From the NCBI GenBank assembly GCA_027306785.1, contig DAHUZB010000006.1, forward strand, positions 1 to 64,000: DNA of 64,000 nt, read 5' to 3'. Within the stretch, counting starts at the first letter, position 1; every line of letters starts with the position of its first letter. This DNA comes from Vulcanimicrobiota bacterium (GTDB taxonomy: Bacteria > Vulcanimicrobiota > Vulcanimicrobiia > Vulcanimicrobiales > Vulcanimicrobiaceae). The notes beneath the pieces were generated by a model. That model was not told where the DNA came from, searched no databases, and saw only the letters and a program-made list of their open reading frames with translations. Shown one piece after another: positions 17,430 to 27,151 of the stretch. The position numbers and the translations under genes are program-made.

Positions 17430-19093
17430 CTCAGCGTAAGCGGACGATAGCGGATGCGCTTCGGGCGCGCGGCCTCTTCGCCGAGGCGTTTGATCTTGTC
17501 GGCTTCGTACTCTTGGTAGTTGCCTTCGAAGAAGTGCACGCGGCTGTCGCCTTCGAAGGCGAGGATGTGCGTGGCGATGCGATCGAGGAACCAGCGGTCG
17601 TGGGAGATCACGAGCACGGTGCCCGCGAATTCCACGAGCGCGTCTTCGAGCGCGCGCAGCGTTTCGACATCGAGATCGTTCGAGGGCTCGTCGAGGAGCA
17701 GCACGTTCGCGCCGGTGAGCAGGGTCTTTGCGAGATGCAAGCGCCCGCGTTCGCCGCCGGAGAGCGTACCGACGATCTTTTGCTGATCGCCGCCCTTGAA
17801 ATTGAAGCGGCCGAGATAGGCGCGCGAGGGCATCTCGAATTTGCCGACGTTGATGAGATCGAGCCCGCCGCTGACGTCTTCCCACACGCTCTTCGTGTCG
17901 TCGAGCGAGTCGCGACTTTGATCGACGAGCGCGAGCTTGACGCTCGGACCGATCGTGATCTCGCCTGCGTCGGGCTGCTCCTTGCCCGAGATCATGCGGA
18001 AGAGCGTCGATTTACCCGCTCCGTTCGGTCCGATGATGCCGACGATCGCTCCGGGCGGAATCGCGAAGTTTACGTCGTCCATCAGCAAACGATCGCCGTA
18101 GGCTTTGCGCACGTGCGAGAACTCGATCACCTTGTCGCCCAAACGCTCGGCGACCGGGATGAAGATCTCTTGCGTCTCGTTGCGGCGCTGGTACTCGTAG
18201 CTGCTCATCTCGTCGAAGCGCGCGAGACGGCTCTTGCTCTTGGATTGACGGCCCTTCGTGCCCTGACGCACCCATTCGAGTTCGCGCTTGAGCGCCTTCT
18301 GACGCGCGCTCTCGGCGGCTTCTTCCTGCGCGAGGCGCTCCTGCTTTTGGTCGAGCCACGAACTGTAGTTGCCCTTCCACGGAATGCCGCGACCGCGATC
18401 GAGTTCGAGAATCCACTCGGCCGCGTTATCGAGGAAGTAGCGATCGTGCGTGACCGCGACGACGGTGCCGGGAAAGCGCTGCAGAAACTGCTCCAGCCAC
18501 TCCACGCTCTCGGCGTCGAGATGGTTGGTGGGTTCGTCGAGCAGCAGCATGTCGGGCTTGGAGAGCAGCAGTCGGCAGAGCGCGACGCGGCGCTTCTCGC
18601 CACCCGAGAGCGGACCGATCTTCGCTTCCCACGGCGGCAGGCGTAGCGCGTCGGCCGCGATCTCGAGTTGCTGATCGAGATCGTCGCCCGCGGCGGCGAT
18701 GATCGCTTCGAGACGCGACTGCTCTTCGGCGAGTTTATCGAAATCGGCGTCGGGGTTCGCGTATTCCGCGTAGAGCGCGTCGAGACGCTGACGCGCTTCG
18801 AGCAGTTCGCCGAGTCCCTCCTCGACGGTTTCGCGCACGGTCTTGTCGGGATCGAGCTTGGGCTCTTGTTCCAGGTAACCGATCGTGAGATTCGGCGCGG
18901 GCGCGGCGTCGCCGTCAAACTCGGTATCGACCCCCGCCATGATCCGCAGCAGCGACGACTTGCCGGCGCCGTTGAGTCCGAGGATGCCGATCTTTGCTCC
19001 GGGGAAGAAGCTCAGCGAGATGTCTTTGAGAATCTGACGCTTCGGCGGCACGAGCTTGCCGACGCGATACATGGAGTAAACGTACTGCGACAC
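17426..19093 (-). CDS. ettA: Energy-dependent translational throttle protein EttA (ABC-F)
   Basis: Ribosome-associated ABC-F ATPase that gates entry into the elongation cycle according to ADP/ATP level. Two ABC domains are seen: Walker [10 protein letters not shown] and GPNGAGKST, signature LSGGEKRR and LSGGERGR, and Walker [12 protein letters not shown] and [11 protein letters not shown]. The start is set at GTG 19093, giving 555 aa, the same length as E. coli EttA, with the same opening ([18 protein letters not shown] versus AQFVYTMHRVGKVVPPKR in E. coli). In-frame reading upstream of this point is not coding. Diverges from an HD-domain gene. Confidence 0.95.
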   Translation of the reverse strand: MSQYVYSMYRVGKLVPPKRQILKDISLSFFPGAKIGILGLNGAGKSSLLRIMAGVDTEFDGDAAPAPNLTIGYLEQEPKLDPDKTVRETVEEGLGELLEARQRLDALYAEYANPDADFDKLAEEQSRLEAIIAAAGDDLDQQLEIAADALRLPPWEAKIGPLSGGEKRRVALCRLLLSKPDMLLLDEPTNHLDAESVEWLEQFLQRFPGTVVAVTHDRYFLDNAAEWILELDRGRGIPWKGNYSSWLDQKQERLAQEEAAESARQKALKRELEWVRQGTKGRQSKSKSRLARFDEMSSYEYQRRNETQEIFIPVAERLGDKVIEFSHVRKAYGDRLLMDDVNFAIPPGAIVGIIGPNGAGKSTLFRMISGKEQPDAGEITIGPSVKLALVDQSRDSLDDTKSVWEDVSGGLDLINVGKFEMPSRAYLGRFNFKGGDQQKIVGTLSGGERGRLHLAKTLLTGANVLLLDEPSNDLDVETLRALEDALVEFAGTVLVISHDRWFLDRIATHILAFEGDSRVHFFEGNYQEYEADKIKRLGEEAARPKRIRYRPLTLS

Positions 19094-19132
19094 GGGGTGG
19101 GCGATTCGCCGGGCGGCGCGGAAGATTCCCCT

Positions 19133-19828
19133 ATGAAACGCTTGCTCGCCGCGATCTTTACGCTGCTCGTCTCGCTCCCCGCGATCGCTTTCGCCGCCCC
19201 GCCGCCCACGACGGTGACTGGGATTCCGCTCGATGCGCCGTGGAAGGTGACCGTGTATCACCTGGTCCGTTCCTCGTTCAAGCACCCGGCCTGGGGCTGG
19301 CAGCACGCCGAGCGCGACTACGATCTCGCGCTGCGCCTGGCCAACGATGACGGGCTGAAGGTCGATACCGACGTGCTCTTCGCCGCCGCGATGCTGCACG
19401 ATATGGCGGCGTTCCCGCCCTACACGGTGACGACGAAAGAAGAGCACGGCGCGGTCGCGGCGCGCGAGAGCGAACCGATTTTGCGCAAAGCGGGCTTCCC
19501 GATGGCGAAGTTTCCCGCCGTGCAGGCGGCGATGCGCGGCCACATGTTCTACAGCAATCCCGGCAGCGAAGCCGAAGCGATCGTCCTGCACGACGCCGAC
19601 TCGCTCGACTTTCTCGGCGACATCGGCGCGGTGCGCATCATCGCGCTCACCGGCGCATCGGCCGCGAGCGCGGCGCCCGCGATCGCCGAGTTGGAATCGT
19701 TCGTGAAGCAGATTCCGCCGCGCCTCATCACCAAGGCCGCCAAACGCATCGGCGCACGACGCGCGAAGGAACTGCAAGCCTTCATCGATCGCTACGAAAG
19801 CGAATCGTACGGCGGGAAATTGCCGTAG
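19133..19828 (+). CDS. Exported HD-domain phosphohydrolase-like protein
   Basis: 231 aa with a signal peptide ([21 protein letters not shown], cleavage after AFA likely). The HD superfamily pattern is visible: a first His in [15 protein letters not shown], the HD pair in [12 protein letters not shown], and a later His/Asp pair in MRGHMFYS and [13 protein letters not shown] domains hydrolyse phosphate esters or nucleotides; an exported one is less common and its substrate is unknown. ATG 19133 is preceded by GGAAG; the gene lies 39 bases from the divergent ettA start. Confidence 0.75.
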   Translation: MKRLLAAIFTLLVSLPAIAFAAPPPTTVTGIPLDAPWKVTVYHLVRSSFKHPAWGWQHAERDYDLALRLANDDGLKVDTDVLFAAAMLHDMAAFPPYTVTTKEEHGAVAARESEPILRKAGFPMAKFPAVQAAMRGHMFYSNPGSEAEAIVLHDADSLDFLGDIGAVRIIALTGASAASAAPAIAELESFVKQIPPRLITKAAKRIGARRAKELQAFIDRYESESYGGKLP

Positions 19829-19847
19829 CGGGGCGGCGTGTTGGGTC

Positions 19848-20107
19848 TGTCGAGCGGGCGGCTTCGTGCGGTGCGGGGACGCCCGCTTTTTCGCATCGTG
19901 CGAAAAAGCTGCTCGCTGACATCGGCCTCTCGCCCCTCCAGGGCTCCGGCCGATGCTCAGACGCCCCGCGCCCGCACGAATCCACCCGCTCGACAAACCG
20001 AACGATCGTGACATTTTGTATGCGGTGGGGTTCGGTTTATCGAGCGGGCGGATTCGTGCGGTGCGGGGACGCGCCTGCACGAATCCCCTCGTTCGACACA
20101 CCGAGCG
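19848..20107. repeat. Cluster of alternating inverted copies of a ~33-bp repeat
   Basis: The 364-base gap between the HD gene and the VIT gene has no convincing gene. It holds direct copies at 19850-19882 and 20040-20072 (core TCGAGCGGGCGG then TTCGTGCGGTGCGGGGACGC, one mismatch) and inverted copies at about 19965-20000 and 20076-20105 (GCACGAATCC...CTCGA.AAACCGA). The second and third copies can pair over about 30 bases. The arrangement is REP/BIME-like. Confidence 0.75.
19885..19909 (+). terminator. Possible terminator hairpin after the HD gene
   Basis: Perfect 11-bp stem GCTTTTTCGCA / TGCGAAAAAGC with loop TCG, 57 bases past the HD-gene stop, within the repeat cluster. There is no T-run after the stem in either direction, so it may act in RNA folding rather than as a classic terminator. 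Confidence 0.4.
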
Positions 20108-20192
20108 ATGCGAGCGCTTGCGGTAGCTCCGTTACGTTGATGCGCGGCGTTTCATCATGCCGCACGTCAGAGAGAATGCGTTCGCGCTTGTA

Positions 20193-21008
20193 TCAGCCGC
20201 CGAGGGCGACCGGGGCGTGGCCGAAGAGCGGTGGGATGAAGTGACCGGCGAGGTATGAGAGGGCGAAGACGCCGCAGCCGAAGGCGACGATCTCCAGGCC
20301 CTTGACGACGGGATTGCGATCGGTGTTCAACGCGGCGAAGTAGCCGACGGCAAAGAGTCCGACGACCGCGAAGACGAGGGCGAGGAGCGAGGATCCCGTC
20401 ATCGAGAGCGGCAGCAGGAAGGCGAGAATCGGCACGAACGCGCCGAGCGCGAACGACGCACCCATCGCGAGCGGCCCGCGCACGCCCGCGTCGTCGGCTT
20501 CGCGCGGATCGATGCCGAACTCGTCGCGTATCATCTCGTAGAGATAGATGTCGGGATGCCGGGTGAGACGCGTGACGATCATCTGCGCTTCGTCGGCACT
20601 GAAGCCTTTGAGTTTGTAGTAGGCGACCTGTTCGGCGAACTCGGCCTGCGGATCGGCCGCCATCTCCTCGCGCTCCATGCGAATCGCGGCGCGCACCACC
20701 TCGCGTTCCGATTTTCCGCCGAGATACTCGCCCACGCCCATCGAGAGCGCGCCCGCCAAGAGGCCGAGAAAGCCGCTGATGAAGACCGCGGAGCGTTCGC
20801 CTTCGGCCACGCCGACGCCGGTCACGAGGCCGAGCGTGGTGAGGATACCGTCTTGCATGCCGAAGACGATCTCGCGCACGCTGCGCTGCTTTGCGAGTCG
20901 GCGACGCTGCGGCGTGTCGGGAATGCGCGGCTGCACGCGTTGCCAACCGGGAACGTCGACGACGACCTCGGTGACGGGCGGCGTGAGCGGATCGTCGGAC
21001 ATCTGCAT
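20193..21008 (-). CDS. VIT1/CCC1-family divalent metal transporter
   Basis: Membrane protein moving Fe2+/Mn2+, related to plant VIT1 and yeast CCC1. The first helix region reads VREIVFGMQDGILTTLGLVTGV, the family signature, and the second has GFLGLLAGALSMGVGEYLGGKSE. A long cytoplasmic metal-binding insertion follows (residues ~105-175) rich in Glu and Met (IRMEREEM...EFAEQVAYYKLKG), then three more helices. I take the start at ATG 21008 (271 aa); a longer in-frame reading would overlap the divergent pxpB gene. No metal-responsive operator was recognised. Confidence 0.85.
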   Translation of the reverse strand: MQMSDDPLTPPVTEVVVDVPGWQRVQPRIPDTPQRRRLAKQRSVREIVFGMQDGILTTLGLVTGVGVAEGERSAVFISGFLGLLAGALSMGVGEYLGGKSEREVVRAAIRMEREEMAADPQAEFAEQVAYYKLKGFSADEAQMIVTRLTRHPDIYLYEMIRDEFGIDPREADDAGVRGPLAMGASFALGAFVPILAFLLPLSMTGSSLLALVFAVVGLFAVGYFAALNTDRNPVVKGLEIVAFGCGVFALSYLAGHFIPPLFGHAPVALGG

Positions 21009-21041
21009 GATGGAGACGGGTTTTCCGGAAGTAGCGCCGAG

Positions 21042-21704
21042 ATGGCCTTCCATACGATGGATTTCGGCGCGCCTACGTGCGCGCGCATCAGCGAACGCGC
21101 GCTCGCGATCGCGTTCGAGGCGGAGCCGTCGCCCGCGCTGCAGGAGCGCATTCGTTCGCTCGCGCGCCGCGCGCTCGAGCACGACGCGGTTGCCGAGGCG
21201 GTGGCGGGGTTGGGCAATCTAACGCTCTTTCTGCGCTCGCCGGACGACGCGGAGGCGCTGCTCGCGCGCCTGCCCGCGTGGGCGAGCGAGGCGGCCGCGG
21301 CCGAGGCGAGCGCGCCGCGCACGATCGAGATTCCGGTGCGCTACGGCGGCGCGGACGGACCCGATCTGCCCGCGGTCGCGCAGCGCTGCGGCCTTGCCGA
21401 AGATGAGGTCGTGCGGTTGCACGCGGCAGGCGAGTACCTCGTCTTTTTCCTCGGTTTTCAACCGGGCTTCGCCTATCTCGGCGGGCTCGACGCGCGCCTC
21501 GCGACGCCGCGCCTCGCCACGCCGCGCACCGAGGTGCCCGCCGGGTCGGTCGGCATCGGCGGCGCGCAGACCGGTGTCTATCCGCGTCGCGCCCCCGGGG
21601 GGTGGAATCTGATCGGTCGCACCGAGCTCGCGCTGTTCGATCCCTTCGGCTCGCCGCCGAGCCTGCTCCAAGCGGGCGATCGCGTGCGGTTCGTGCCCGT
21701 ATGA
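21042..21704 (+). CDS. pxpB: 5-oxoprolinase subunit PxpB
   Basis: Subunit of the ATP-dependent PxpABC 5-oxoprolinase, which opens 5-oxo-L-proline to glutamate. Family hallmarks (CT_C_D/KipI): PVRYGGADGPDLPAVAQRCGL, the LGFQPGFAYLGGLD motif, RLATPRTEVPAGSVGIGGAQTGVYPR and WNLIGRT. Start ATG 21042 (220 aa), or ATG 21057 in the same frame; no clear SD separates them. First gene of a tightly packed operon: its stop overlaps the pxpC start (ATGA). Confidence 0.9.
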   Translation: MAFHTMDFGAPTCARISERALAIAFEAEPSPALQERIRSLARRALEHDAVAEAVAGLGNLTLFLRSPDDAEALLARLPAWASEAAAAEASAPRTIEIPVRYGGADGPDLPAVAQRCGLAEDEVVRLHAAGEYLVFFLGFQPGFAYLGGLDARLATPRLATPRTEVPAGSVGIGGAQTGVYPRRAPGGWNLIGRTELALFDPFGSPPSLLQAGDRVRFVPV

Positions 21705-22672
21705 GCGAACGGCGCGTGACGATCCTCGCTCCGGGACTCTTCGCGAGCGTTCAGGACGGCGGGCGTTTCGGCGCGCGTGCGAGCGGCGTCGGCGTCGCGG
21801 GCGCGCTCGATCCGCTCGCGCTCGTCACGGCGAACCGTATGGCGGGCAACGATCCCGACGCGGCGGCCATCGAATGCACGCTCGGCGGCGCGCGCATCCG
21901 CATCGAAGCGCCGATGCGCGTCGCGCTCGCGGGTGCCGAATGCGATGCGCGGATCGACGGCGTACGGCTCCCCGCGTGGAGTTGCGCATTCGCCGAGGCG
22001 GGCAGCGTGCTCGCGCTCGGTGCGGCGCGCGAGGGCACGCGCACGATCGTCGCGTTCGGCGGCGGCATCGACGTGCCGCGCGTGCTCGGGTCGCGCAGTA
22101 CCGATCTCGCTGCCGGGTTCGGCGGATTCGCGGGGCGCGCGCTGCGGGCGGGCGACGAATTGCCGATCGGACCGTCCGCCGCATCCGCGCGGGCGGCGTT
22201 TCGTCTGCAGCCGCCGGAGTGGAGCGTGCATCTATCGAGCAGCGAGACGGGCGCGGTGCGCGTGCGCGCGCTCGTCGGTCCCGAGAGCGCGCGCGTCGCC
22301 GATGCGCGGTCGTTTTGGGAGCGCGAGTGGGAGATCGCGCCGCAGAGCAACCGCATGGGGTATCGCCTGGCGGGCGCGCCGCTCGCGGCGCCGCGCGACG
22401 GCGCGATGCGCTCGCACGCCGTCGAACCCGGCGTGGTGCAGCTTCCGCCGAACGGTGTGCCGATCGTCTTGCTCGCCGATGCGCAGACGACCGGCGGCTA
22501 TCCGCGCATCGCGATCGTGATCGAAGCGGATCGACGGCGCGCCGCGCAGGCGCGCATCGGGGGGCGCCTACGCTTCGTCCGCACCGACTTTGATGAAGCA
22601 AAGGCCGCGCGACACGACGTCGAAGCCTATCTGCGGGCGACCGCCGCGGCGATCGCCGCGCAACTGCAATGA
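21701..22672 (+). CDS. pxpC: 5-oxoprolinase subunit PxpC
   Basis: 323-aa biotin-dependent-carboxyltransferase-like (CT_A_B/KipA) subunit of 5-oxoprolinase. It starts with the typical [25 protein letters not shown] and contains [15 protein letters not shown], the [12 protein letters not shown] strand and [15 protein letters not shown]. The next motif near the C-terminus, [13 protein letters not shown], is also standard. The ATG overlaps the pxpB stop, and its stop overlaps pxpA (ATGATGA), so the three subunits are translationally coupled in the order B-C-A. Confidence 0.92.
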   Translation: MSERRVTILAPGLFASVQDGGRFGARASGVGVAGALDPLALVTANRMAGNDPDAAAIECTLGGARIRIEAPMRVALAGAECDARIDGVRLPAWSCAFAEAGSVLALGAAREGTRTIVAFGGGIDVPRVLGSRSTDLAAGFGGFAGRALRAGDELPIGPSAASARAAFRLQPPEWSVHLSSSETGAVRVRALVGPESARVADARSFWEREWEIAPQSNRMGYRLAGAPLAAPRDGAMRSHAVEPGVVQLPPNGVPIVLLADAQTTGGYPRIAIVIEADRRRAAQARIGGRLRFVRTDFDEAKAARHDVEAYLRATAAAIAAQLQ

Positions 22673-23391
22673 TGACTGATGAATCGATCGATCTGAATGC
22701 CGACGTCGGCGAGGGCTGCGGCGACGATGCCGCCCTCTTCGCGCTCGTAACATCGGCGAACGTCGCGTGCGGCGTGCACGCGGGTGATGCGGCGACGATG
22801 CGTGCCACGTTGCGGGCCGCGCGCGAACGCGGCGTCGTCGTCGGCGCGCATCCGTCGTATCCCGATCGCGCCGGGTTCGGGCGCACCGCGATGGAGCGCA
22901 CACCCGAGCAGATCTACGGCGACGTGCGTGCCCAGATTGCGGCGCTCGCGCTCGTCGCGGAAGAAGAAGGCGTGCGGTTGCGCCACGTGAAGGCGCACGG
23001 TGCGCTCTACAACGTTGCGGCGCGCGATCGGGCGGTCGCCGATGCGATCTCGCGCGCGGTGCGCGACCACGACGCCGGTCTCGCGATCGTCGGCCTCGCC
23101 GCGGGCGAACAGATTGCGAGCGCGCGCGCGCACGGTCTGCGTGCGATTCGCGAGGTATTCGCGGATCGCGCCTATCGCGCGGACGGCACGCTCGTCCCGC
23201 GCAGCGAGCCCGGTGCCTTGATCGACGACGCCGAGCGCGCCGTCGCACAGGCGCTCGCCTTCGTGCGCGAACGGAGCGGGGAGACGATCTGCCTGCACGG
23301 CGACGGCCCGCACGCGCTCGCCTTCGCTCGGCGCATTCGCGACGCGCTCGCCGAAGCGGGCGTGCACGTCGGCGCGGTCGAGCTGCCATGA
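22669..23391 (+). CDS. pxpA: 5-oxoprolinase subunit PxpA (LamB/YcsF family)
   Basis: 240-aa subunit with the family start [17 protein letters not shown], then [29 protein letters not shown] and VKAHGALYN, which carry the conserved Asp and His residues of the LamB/YcsF fold, and the C-terminal [14 protein letters not shown]. With PxpB and PxpC it hydrolyses 5-oxoproline at the cost of ATP. It overlaps pxpC and the DUF969 gene by 4 bases each. Confidence 0.93.
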   Translation: MMTDESIDLNADVGEGCGDDAALFALVTSANVACGVHAGDAATMRATLRAARERGVVVGAHPSYPDRAGFGRTAMERTPEQIYGDVRAQIAALALVAEEEGVRLRHVKAHGALYNVAARDRAVADAISRAVRDHDAGLAIVGLAAGEQIASARAHGLRAIREVFADRAYRADGTLVPRSEPGALIDDAERAVAQALAFVRERSGETICLHGDGPHALAFARRIRDALAEAGVHVGAVELP

Positions 23392-24074
23392 TCCACGGCG
23401 TTTCGCTGCTGCCGCTGCTCGGCATCGCCGTCATCGTCGTCGGGTTTCTGCTGCGCTTGAATCCGATGCTGGTCGTGCTCGCGGGCGCGCTCGTCACCGG
23501 CCTCGCCGCGCATCTCGACGCGAACGCGCTGCTCGCCACGATCGGCACCGGCTTCGTGCAGACGCGTAATCTCTCGCTCGTGCTGGTGCTGCCGCTCGCG
23601 GTCGTCGCGCTGCTCGAACGGCACGGCTTGCGCGAACGAGCGCAGATGTGGATCGCCGGGTTTCCGGGCGCCACGATGGATCGCGTGCTGATCGCCTACT
23701 TGGGCTTTCGCGAACTGACGGCGGCGATCGGACTCTCGAGCATCGCGGGTCAGGCGCAGATGGTGCGCCCGCTGCTCGCGCCGCTCGCCGAGGGTGCGGC
23801 GGCGACCGAGGGGATCGCGCTCGACGACGCCGCGCTCGCGCGTCTGCGTGCGCACTGTGCCGCGGCCGATAACGTGGGACTCTTCTTCGGTGAGGATATC
23901 TTCGTCGCGTTCGGCGCGGTCGCGCTGATGCACGAGATCGTGAAATCGCTCGGCTACGACGTGGCGCCGATGCGCATCGCGCTCTGGGCGCTGCCGACCG
24001 CGCTCTGCGCCTTTGCCATCCATGCGCTGCGGATCGTGCTCTTCGCGCGGCGTCTGCGGAGGACGCGCGCGTGA
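23388..24074 (+). CDS. DUF969 membrane protein
   Basis: 228-aa membrane protein with 5-6 hydrophobic helices. It fits DUF969, which is regularly paired with DUF979 and encoded beside pyroglutamyl peptidase genes. Notable segments: [21 protein letters not shown] and [26 protein letters not shown], reminiscent of one half of a split gluconate/GntP-like or DctM-like transporter. Together with DUF979 it could move 5-oxoproline or a pGlu-peptide; that role is inferred from operon context alone. Confidence 0.82.
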   Translation: MIHGVSLLPLLGIAVIVVGFLLRLNPMLVVLAGALVTGLAAHLDANALLATIGTGFVQTRNLSLVLVLPLAVVALLERHGLRERAQMWIAGFPGATMDRVLIAYLGFRELTAAIGLSSIAGQAQMVRPLLAPLAEGAAATEGIALDDAALARLRAHCAAADNVGLFFGEDIFVAFGAVALMHEIVKSLGYDVAPMRIALWALPTALCAFAIHALRIVLFARRLRRTRA

Positions 24075-24979
24075 TCGAGGCGCTCTACGCGCTCGTCGGG
24101 CTCGTGCTCGCGATCGTCGCCGCGCACACGTTCGCCGATACCGCGCATCCGCGCCGTTGGACGAGCGGCGCGTTTTGGCTCCTTTTCGCGCTTACGTTCC
24201 TGCTCGGCGGCCGCGTACCGCCGCAGGCGATCGGGGTCGCGGTGATCGCGATGGCGTTGCTCGCCGGGTTCGGCGGGGTGCGTGGCGGCGCACACGCGAG
24301 CGGTGACGCCGAGGCGCGGCGCGCGAGCGCGGTGCGCTTGGGTAACCGTATCTTTCTTCCCGCGCTCGCGATCTCGGTCGTGACGCTCGTCTATGCGCTG
24401 CTCGTACCGGGCGGCGCGTTCGTCGGGCTCGGAATCGGCTGCATCGTCGCGTGGCTCGCCGCACTGCTCGTCACGCGCGACACGCCGCTGCAATCGATGC
24501 GCGAAGCGAGGCGCCTGATCGACGCGCTCGGATGGGCCGCGGTGCTACCGCAGATGCTCGCGATGCTCGGCCTCGTCTTCACCGCGGCGGGCGTGGGGAA
24601 GGCGGTCGCCGCGGTCGCGACCGCGTATGTAGACGTCAACTCGCTCGTCGTCGGCGTGCTCGTCTTTGCGCTCGGCATGGCGCTCTTCACGATCGTGATG
24701 GGCAACGCATTCGCCGCCTTTCCGATCATGGTCGGCGGTATCGGCGTACCGGTGCTGGTCGGCGTGCATCATGCCGATCCGGCGGTCGTCGCGGCAATCG
24801 GTATGTTCAGCGGCTACTGCGGTACCCTCGTAACCCCGATGGCCGCGAACTTCAATCTGGTGCCCGTCGCGTTGCTCGAACTCGAGGATCGCTACGCGGT
24901 CATCAAGGCGCAGGCGATGACGGCGCTGCCGCTGCTCGTCTGCAATATCATCCTGCTGCTGGTGTTGGTGCATCGATGA
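24071..24979 (+). CDS. DUF979 membrane protein
   Basis: 302-aa membrane protein with 8-9 helices. It fits DUF979: an early [16 protein letters not shown] helix, [18 protein letters not shown], and [21 protein letters not shown] near the end followed by [24 protein letters not shown], a pattern like the second half of an ion-coupled carboxylate transporter. Overlaps DUF969 and pcp by 4 bases. The pair probably forms one two-subunit permease. Confidence 0.82.
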   Translation: MIEALYALVGLVLAIVAAHTFADTAHPRRWTSGAFWLLFALTFLLGGRVPPQAIGVAVIAMALLAGFGGVRGGAHASGDAEARRASAVRLGNRIFLPALAISVVTLVYALLVPGGAFVGLGIGCIVAWLAALLVTRDTPLQSMREARRLIDALGWAAVLPQMLAMLGLVFTAAGVGKAVAAVATAYVDVNSLVVGVLVFALGMALFTIVMGNAFAAFPIMVGGIGVPVLVGVHHADPAVVAAIGMFSGYCGTLVTPMAANFNLVPVALLELEDRYAVIKAQAMTALPLLVCNIILLLVLVHR

Positions 24980-25557
24980 CGATTCTGCTAACCGGCTTCG
25001 AGCCGTTCGGCGGCGAGGAGCGCAATGCGTCGTGGGAGGCGGTACGTCTGCTCGACGGCGTTGAGGTCGGCGGCGCGCGCGTGGCGGCGCGGCAGTTGCC
25101 GTGCGTGTTCGATACGTCGCGGGCCGCGCTCGACGCCGCGATCGACGCGTACGATCCGCTGCTCGCGATCGCGGTCGGTCAAGCGAGCAATCGCACCGAA
25201 ATCTGCGTGGAGCGCGTCGCGATCAATCTCGACGACGCGCGCATTCCCGATAACGCGGGCGCGCAGCCGATCGATCGCGCGATCGACGAAGCGGGGCCCG
25301 CGGCGTATCTTACTCGGCTTCCCGCGAAGGCGATGGTTGCCGCGATGCTCGAGGCGGGCGTTCCGGCGAAGCTCTCGGAGACGGCCGGAACCTACGTGTG
25401 CAATCACGTCTTCTACGGATTGCTACATCGTATCGCGATGCGCACGCCCGCGCTGCGCGGCGGGTTCATTCACGTGCCGTCGCTTGCGACGATGGAGGCC
25501 GAGCGGATCGCGGCGGGTCTGCGCGCGGCGCTCGCGGCCGCGCTCGAAACGGGTTAG
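24976..25557 (+). CDS. pcp: Pyroglutamyl-peptidase I
   Basis: 193-aa cysteine peptidase (C15) that removes N-terminal pyroglutamate from peptides, releasing 5-oxoproline for PxpABC. It starts with the hallmark [11 protein letters not shown]. The catalytic triad is Glu79 (in [10 protein letters not shown]), Cys142 (in [11 protein letters not shown]) and His166 (in GGFIHVPSL). The ATG overlaps the DUF979 stop. Its stop overlaps the convergent CarboxypepD-like gene by 4 bases. Confidence 0.94.
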   Translation: MTILLTGFEPFGGEERNASWEAVRLLDGVEVGGARVAARQLPCVFDTSRAALDAAIDAYDPLLAIAVGQASNRTEICVERVAINLDDARIPDNAGAQPIDRAIDEAGPAAYLTRLPAKAMVAAMLEAGVPAKLSETAGTYVCNHVFYGLLHRIAMRTPALRGGFIHVPSLATMEAERIAAGLRAALAAALETG

Positions 25558-25883
25558 CCGGGGCCGTCGCCGCCCGGCGCGCACGAATAGTCGAGCGTCG
25601 TGCTGCACACGACCACGTTGCGCGTGGTTTTGCTCGCGCTCACCTTCACGTGCACGCGCTGCGGCGGCACGTCGTCGGAGGAGAGCGTCATCGTGTAGGT
25701 GCCCGGGCGAAGGGCGCGCACCACGTACGCGCCGTTGCTCGTGGTGGTCGCGCGCGCGTGTGTCGGGCCCGAGAGCGCGATGTGCACGCCGCCGATCGGC
25801 TGACCGGTGGTGCGATCGGTTACGTGGCCGACGAGGACGGCCGCCGCAAACGCGGCGACCGTGGAGAGATGACGTAGCCGCAT
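25554..25883 (-). CDS. Secreted carboxypeptidase-regulatory-like (CarboxypepD_reg) domain protein
   Basis: 109 aa. A short hydrophobic N-terminus ([15 protein letters not shown]) precedes a single transthyretin-like beta-sandwich with the usual pattern [19 protein letters not shown], then [23 protein letters not shown]. Two Cys near the C-terminus ([12 protein letters not shown]) could form a disulfide. Probably exported; such single domains are usually structural. It sits 4 bases after the S1-domain gene, possibly cotranscribed. Confidence 0.65.
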   Translation of the reverse strand: MRLRHLSTVAAFAAAVLVGHVTDRTTGQPIGGVHIALSGPTHARATTTSNGAYVVRALRPGTYTMTLSSDDVPPQRVHVKVSASKTTRNVVVCSTTLDYSCAPGGDGPG

Positions 25884-25887
25884 CGGC

Positions 25888-26961
25888 TTACGAACGCTTC
25901 AGCTCGATGCCGAGCGGGGCGAACGCGGATGACGACGAGGACGTCGCGGCGGTGTGCATCGTGCTCAGGCGAATGCGGCGATTGCGATAGTCGACGTTAC
26001 GCACCGAGACTTCGACCTTTTCGCCGATCTCGTACTCGTCGGGATTGGCTTCGCGATCGGAGATGCTGCCGACGACGCCGGGCGCGATCTCGACTTCGAG
26101 ACGCGGCGCCTTGGCGACGACGGTGCCTTCGACGACGTTGCCCTGGCGCAGGAGCTCGGCGTGGTCGCGCCACGGATCGGCTAGCGCGGCTTTGCGCGAG
26201 GCGGAGATCTTTTTGCCGCCCTGATCGATGCGCATGATCTTCACCGGGAACTCGTCACCGACGTTCACCACATCGGTCGGTTTCTCGACGCGTTCGAAGG
26301 CGAGTTCGCCGATCGGCACGAGCGCATCGACGCCGCCGAGATCGACGAACGCGCCGAAATCGGCGATCCGCACGACCTTCGCGCCGCGTTCTTCGCCGAC
26401 GTGCAGCGATTGCAGCAGCGCCGCGCGCGCACCGCGACGCTCTTCTTCGAGCGCGCGGCGGTGCGAAACGACGAGGCGCTTGCGCTTCTCGTCGACTTCG
26501 ATGACCTTGAGCGGCACGGTCTCGTTCAGCAGGGTCGCGAACGAGGTGCCCTTGGGTACGCGGGTCTGCGAGGCGGGAAGAAACGCCCGGTAGCCCTCGA
26601 CCTCGGCGAGCAGGCCGCCCTTGATCTCCGATTTGATGCGGCCGTGCACCGTCTCGCCGCTCTCCTTGGCGCCGGAGACGCGTGCCCAGGTCTCGGCGGC
26701 GCGTTTGCGGCCCTCCTCGGCGGCCTTCCGCGCCGCGAGTTGCTCGGGCGTCGGCGGGGCGGCGGGCTTGGGAGCCTCCGCAACAGGGGCGGATTCCGCA
26801 GCTGGCGCGGGCTCGGCGACGGGCGATGGCTCGGCGACGATCGCGGGCTCGGCGACGACGGGTGCGTCGGCGGGCAACTCGGCGACGACCGGGGCCGATG
26901 CGACGGGGGATTCGAGCGCGGCAGTCGGCTCGACGGCGGGGTGCAGCTCTTCGGTGTTCAT
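25888..26961 (-). CDS. S1 RNA-binding-domain protein (RpsA-like)
   Basis: 357-aa protein with a low-complexity Ala/Pro/Val/Glu-rich N-terminus (residues ~8-80, repeats of PVAEPA) and three S1 (OB-fold) domains: ~105-175 (GETVHGRIKSEIKGGLL), ~195-265 (VVRIADFGAFVDLGGVDALV) and ~278-345 (GNVVEGTVVAK). It is a short ribosomal-protein-S1-type protein; whether it is the genome's true bS1 or a second copy cannot be told here. The ATG at 26961 lies 13 bases downstream of a T-run that follows a hairpin, so expression is probably controlled by attenuation in the leader. Confidence 0.85.
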   Translation of the reverse strand: MNTEELHPAVEPTAALESPVASAPVVAELPADAPVVAEPAIVAEPSPVAEPAPAAESAPVAEAPKPAAPPTPEQLAARKAAEEGRKRAAETWARVSGAKESGETVHGRIKSEIKGGLLAEVEGYRAFLPASQTRVPKGTSFATLLNETVPLKVIEVDEKRKRLVVSHRRALEEERRGARAALLQSLHVGEERGAKVVRIADFGAFVDLGGVDALVPIGELAFERVEKPTDVVNVGDEFPVKIMRIDQGGKKISASRKAALADPWRDHAELLRQGNVVEGTVVAKAPRLEVEIAPGVVGSISDREANPDEYEIGEKVEVSVRNVDYRNRRIRLSTMHTAATSSSSSAFAPLGIELKRS

Positions 26962-27150
26962 GGTGCGCTCTCGCAAAAAAGGAAACCTCGCACGCACGAG
27001 ATTTCCCGAAGGAATGGTGACTCCGTGGGGTACCACGCGCACGCGCCTCCCTCCTGGGCCGAACGGCCCTTCCGAGCCCGGATGCCGCGTGCGCGACACC
27101 GAGGCAAGGGGCACCCTGCAGTCAAAGGCTCCCTTGTGGAGGTTTTCTAG
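26962..27150 (-). promoter_or_regulatory. Attenuator leader with T-box-like antiterminator upstream of the S1-domain gene
   Basis: On the minus strand a 10-bp hairpin (GGAAATCTCG / CGAGGTTTCC, 26981-27006, loop TGCGTG) is followed by TTTTTT (26975-26980), ending 13 bases before the start codon. Upstream lies a TGGTACC heptamer (27029-27035). Its flanks TGCGCG (27036-27041) and CACG (27024-27027) can pair with the adjacent CGTG and CGTGCG that form the terminator loop and parts of its stem. This reproduces the bulged antiterminator geometry of T-box RNAs. A Stem I/specifier was not identified, and the downstream gene is not a usual T-box target. Confidence 0.5.
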
Positions 27151-27151
27151 C

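Noticed and set aside
19094-20101. N-terminal extension of ettA by some 300 residues
   Set aside because: The EttA family starts at the SQYVYSM segment; the extension is antisense to the HD gene and compositionally shadow-like.
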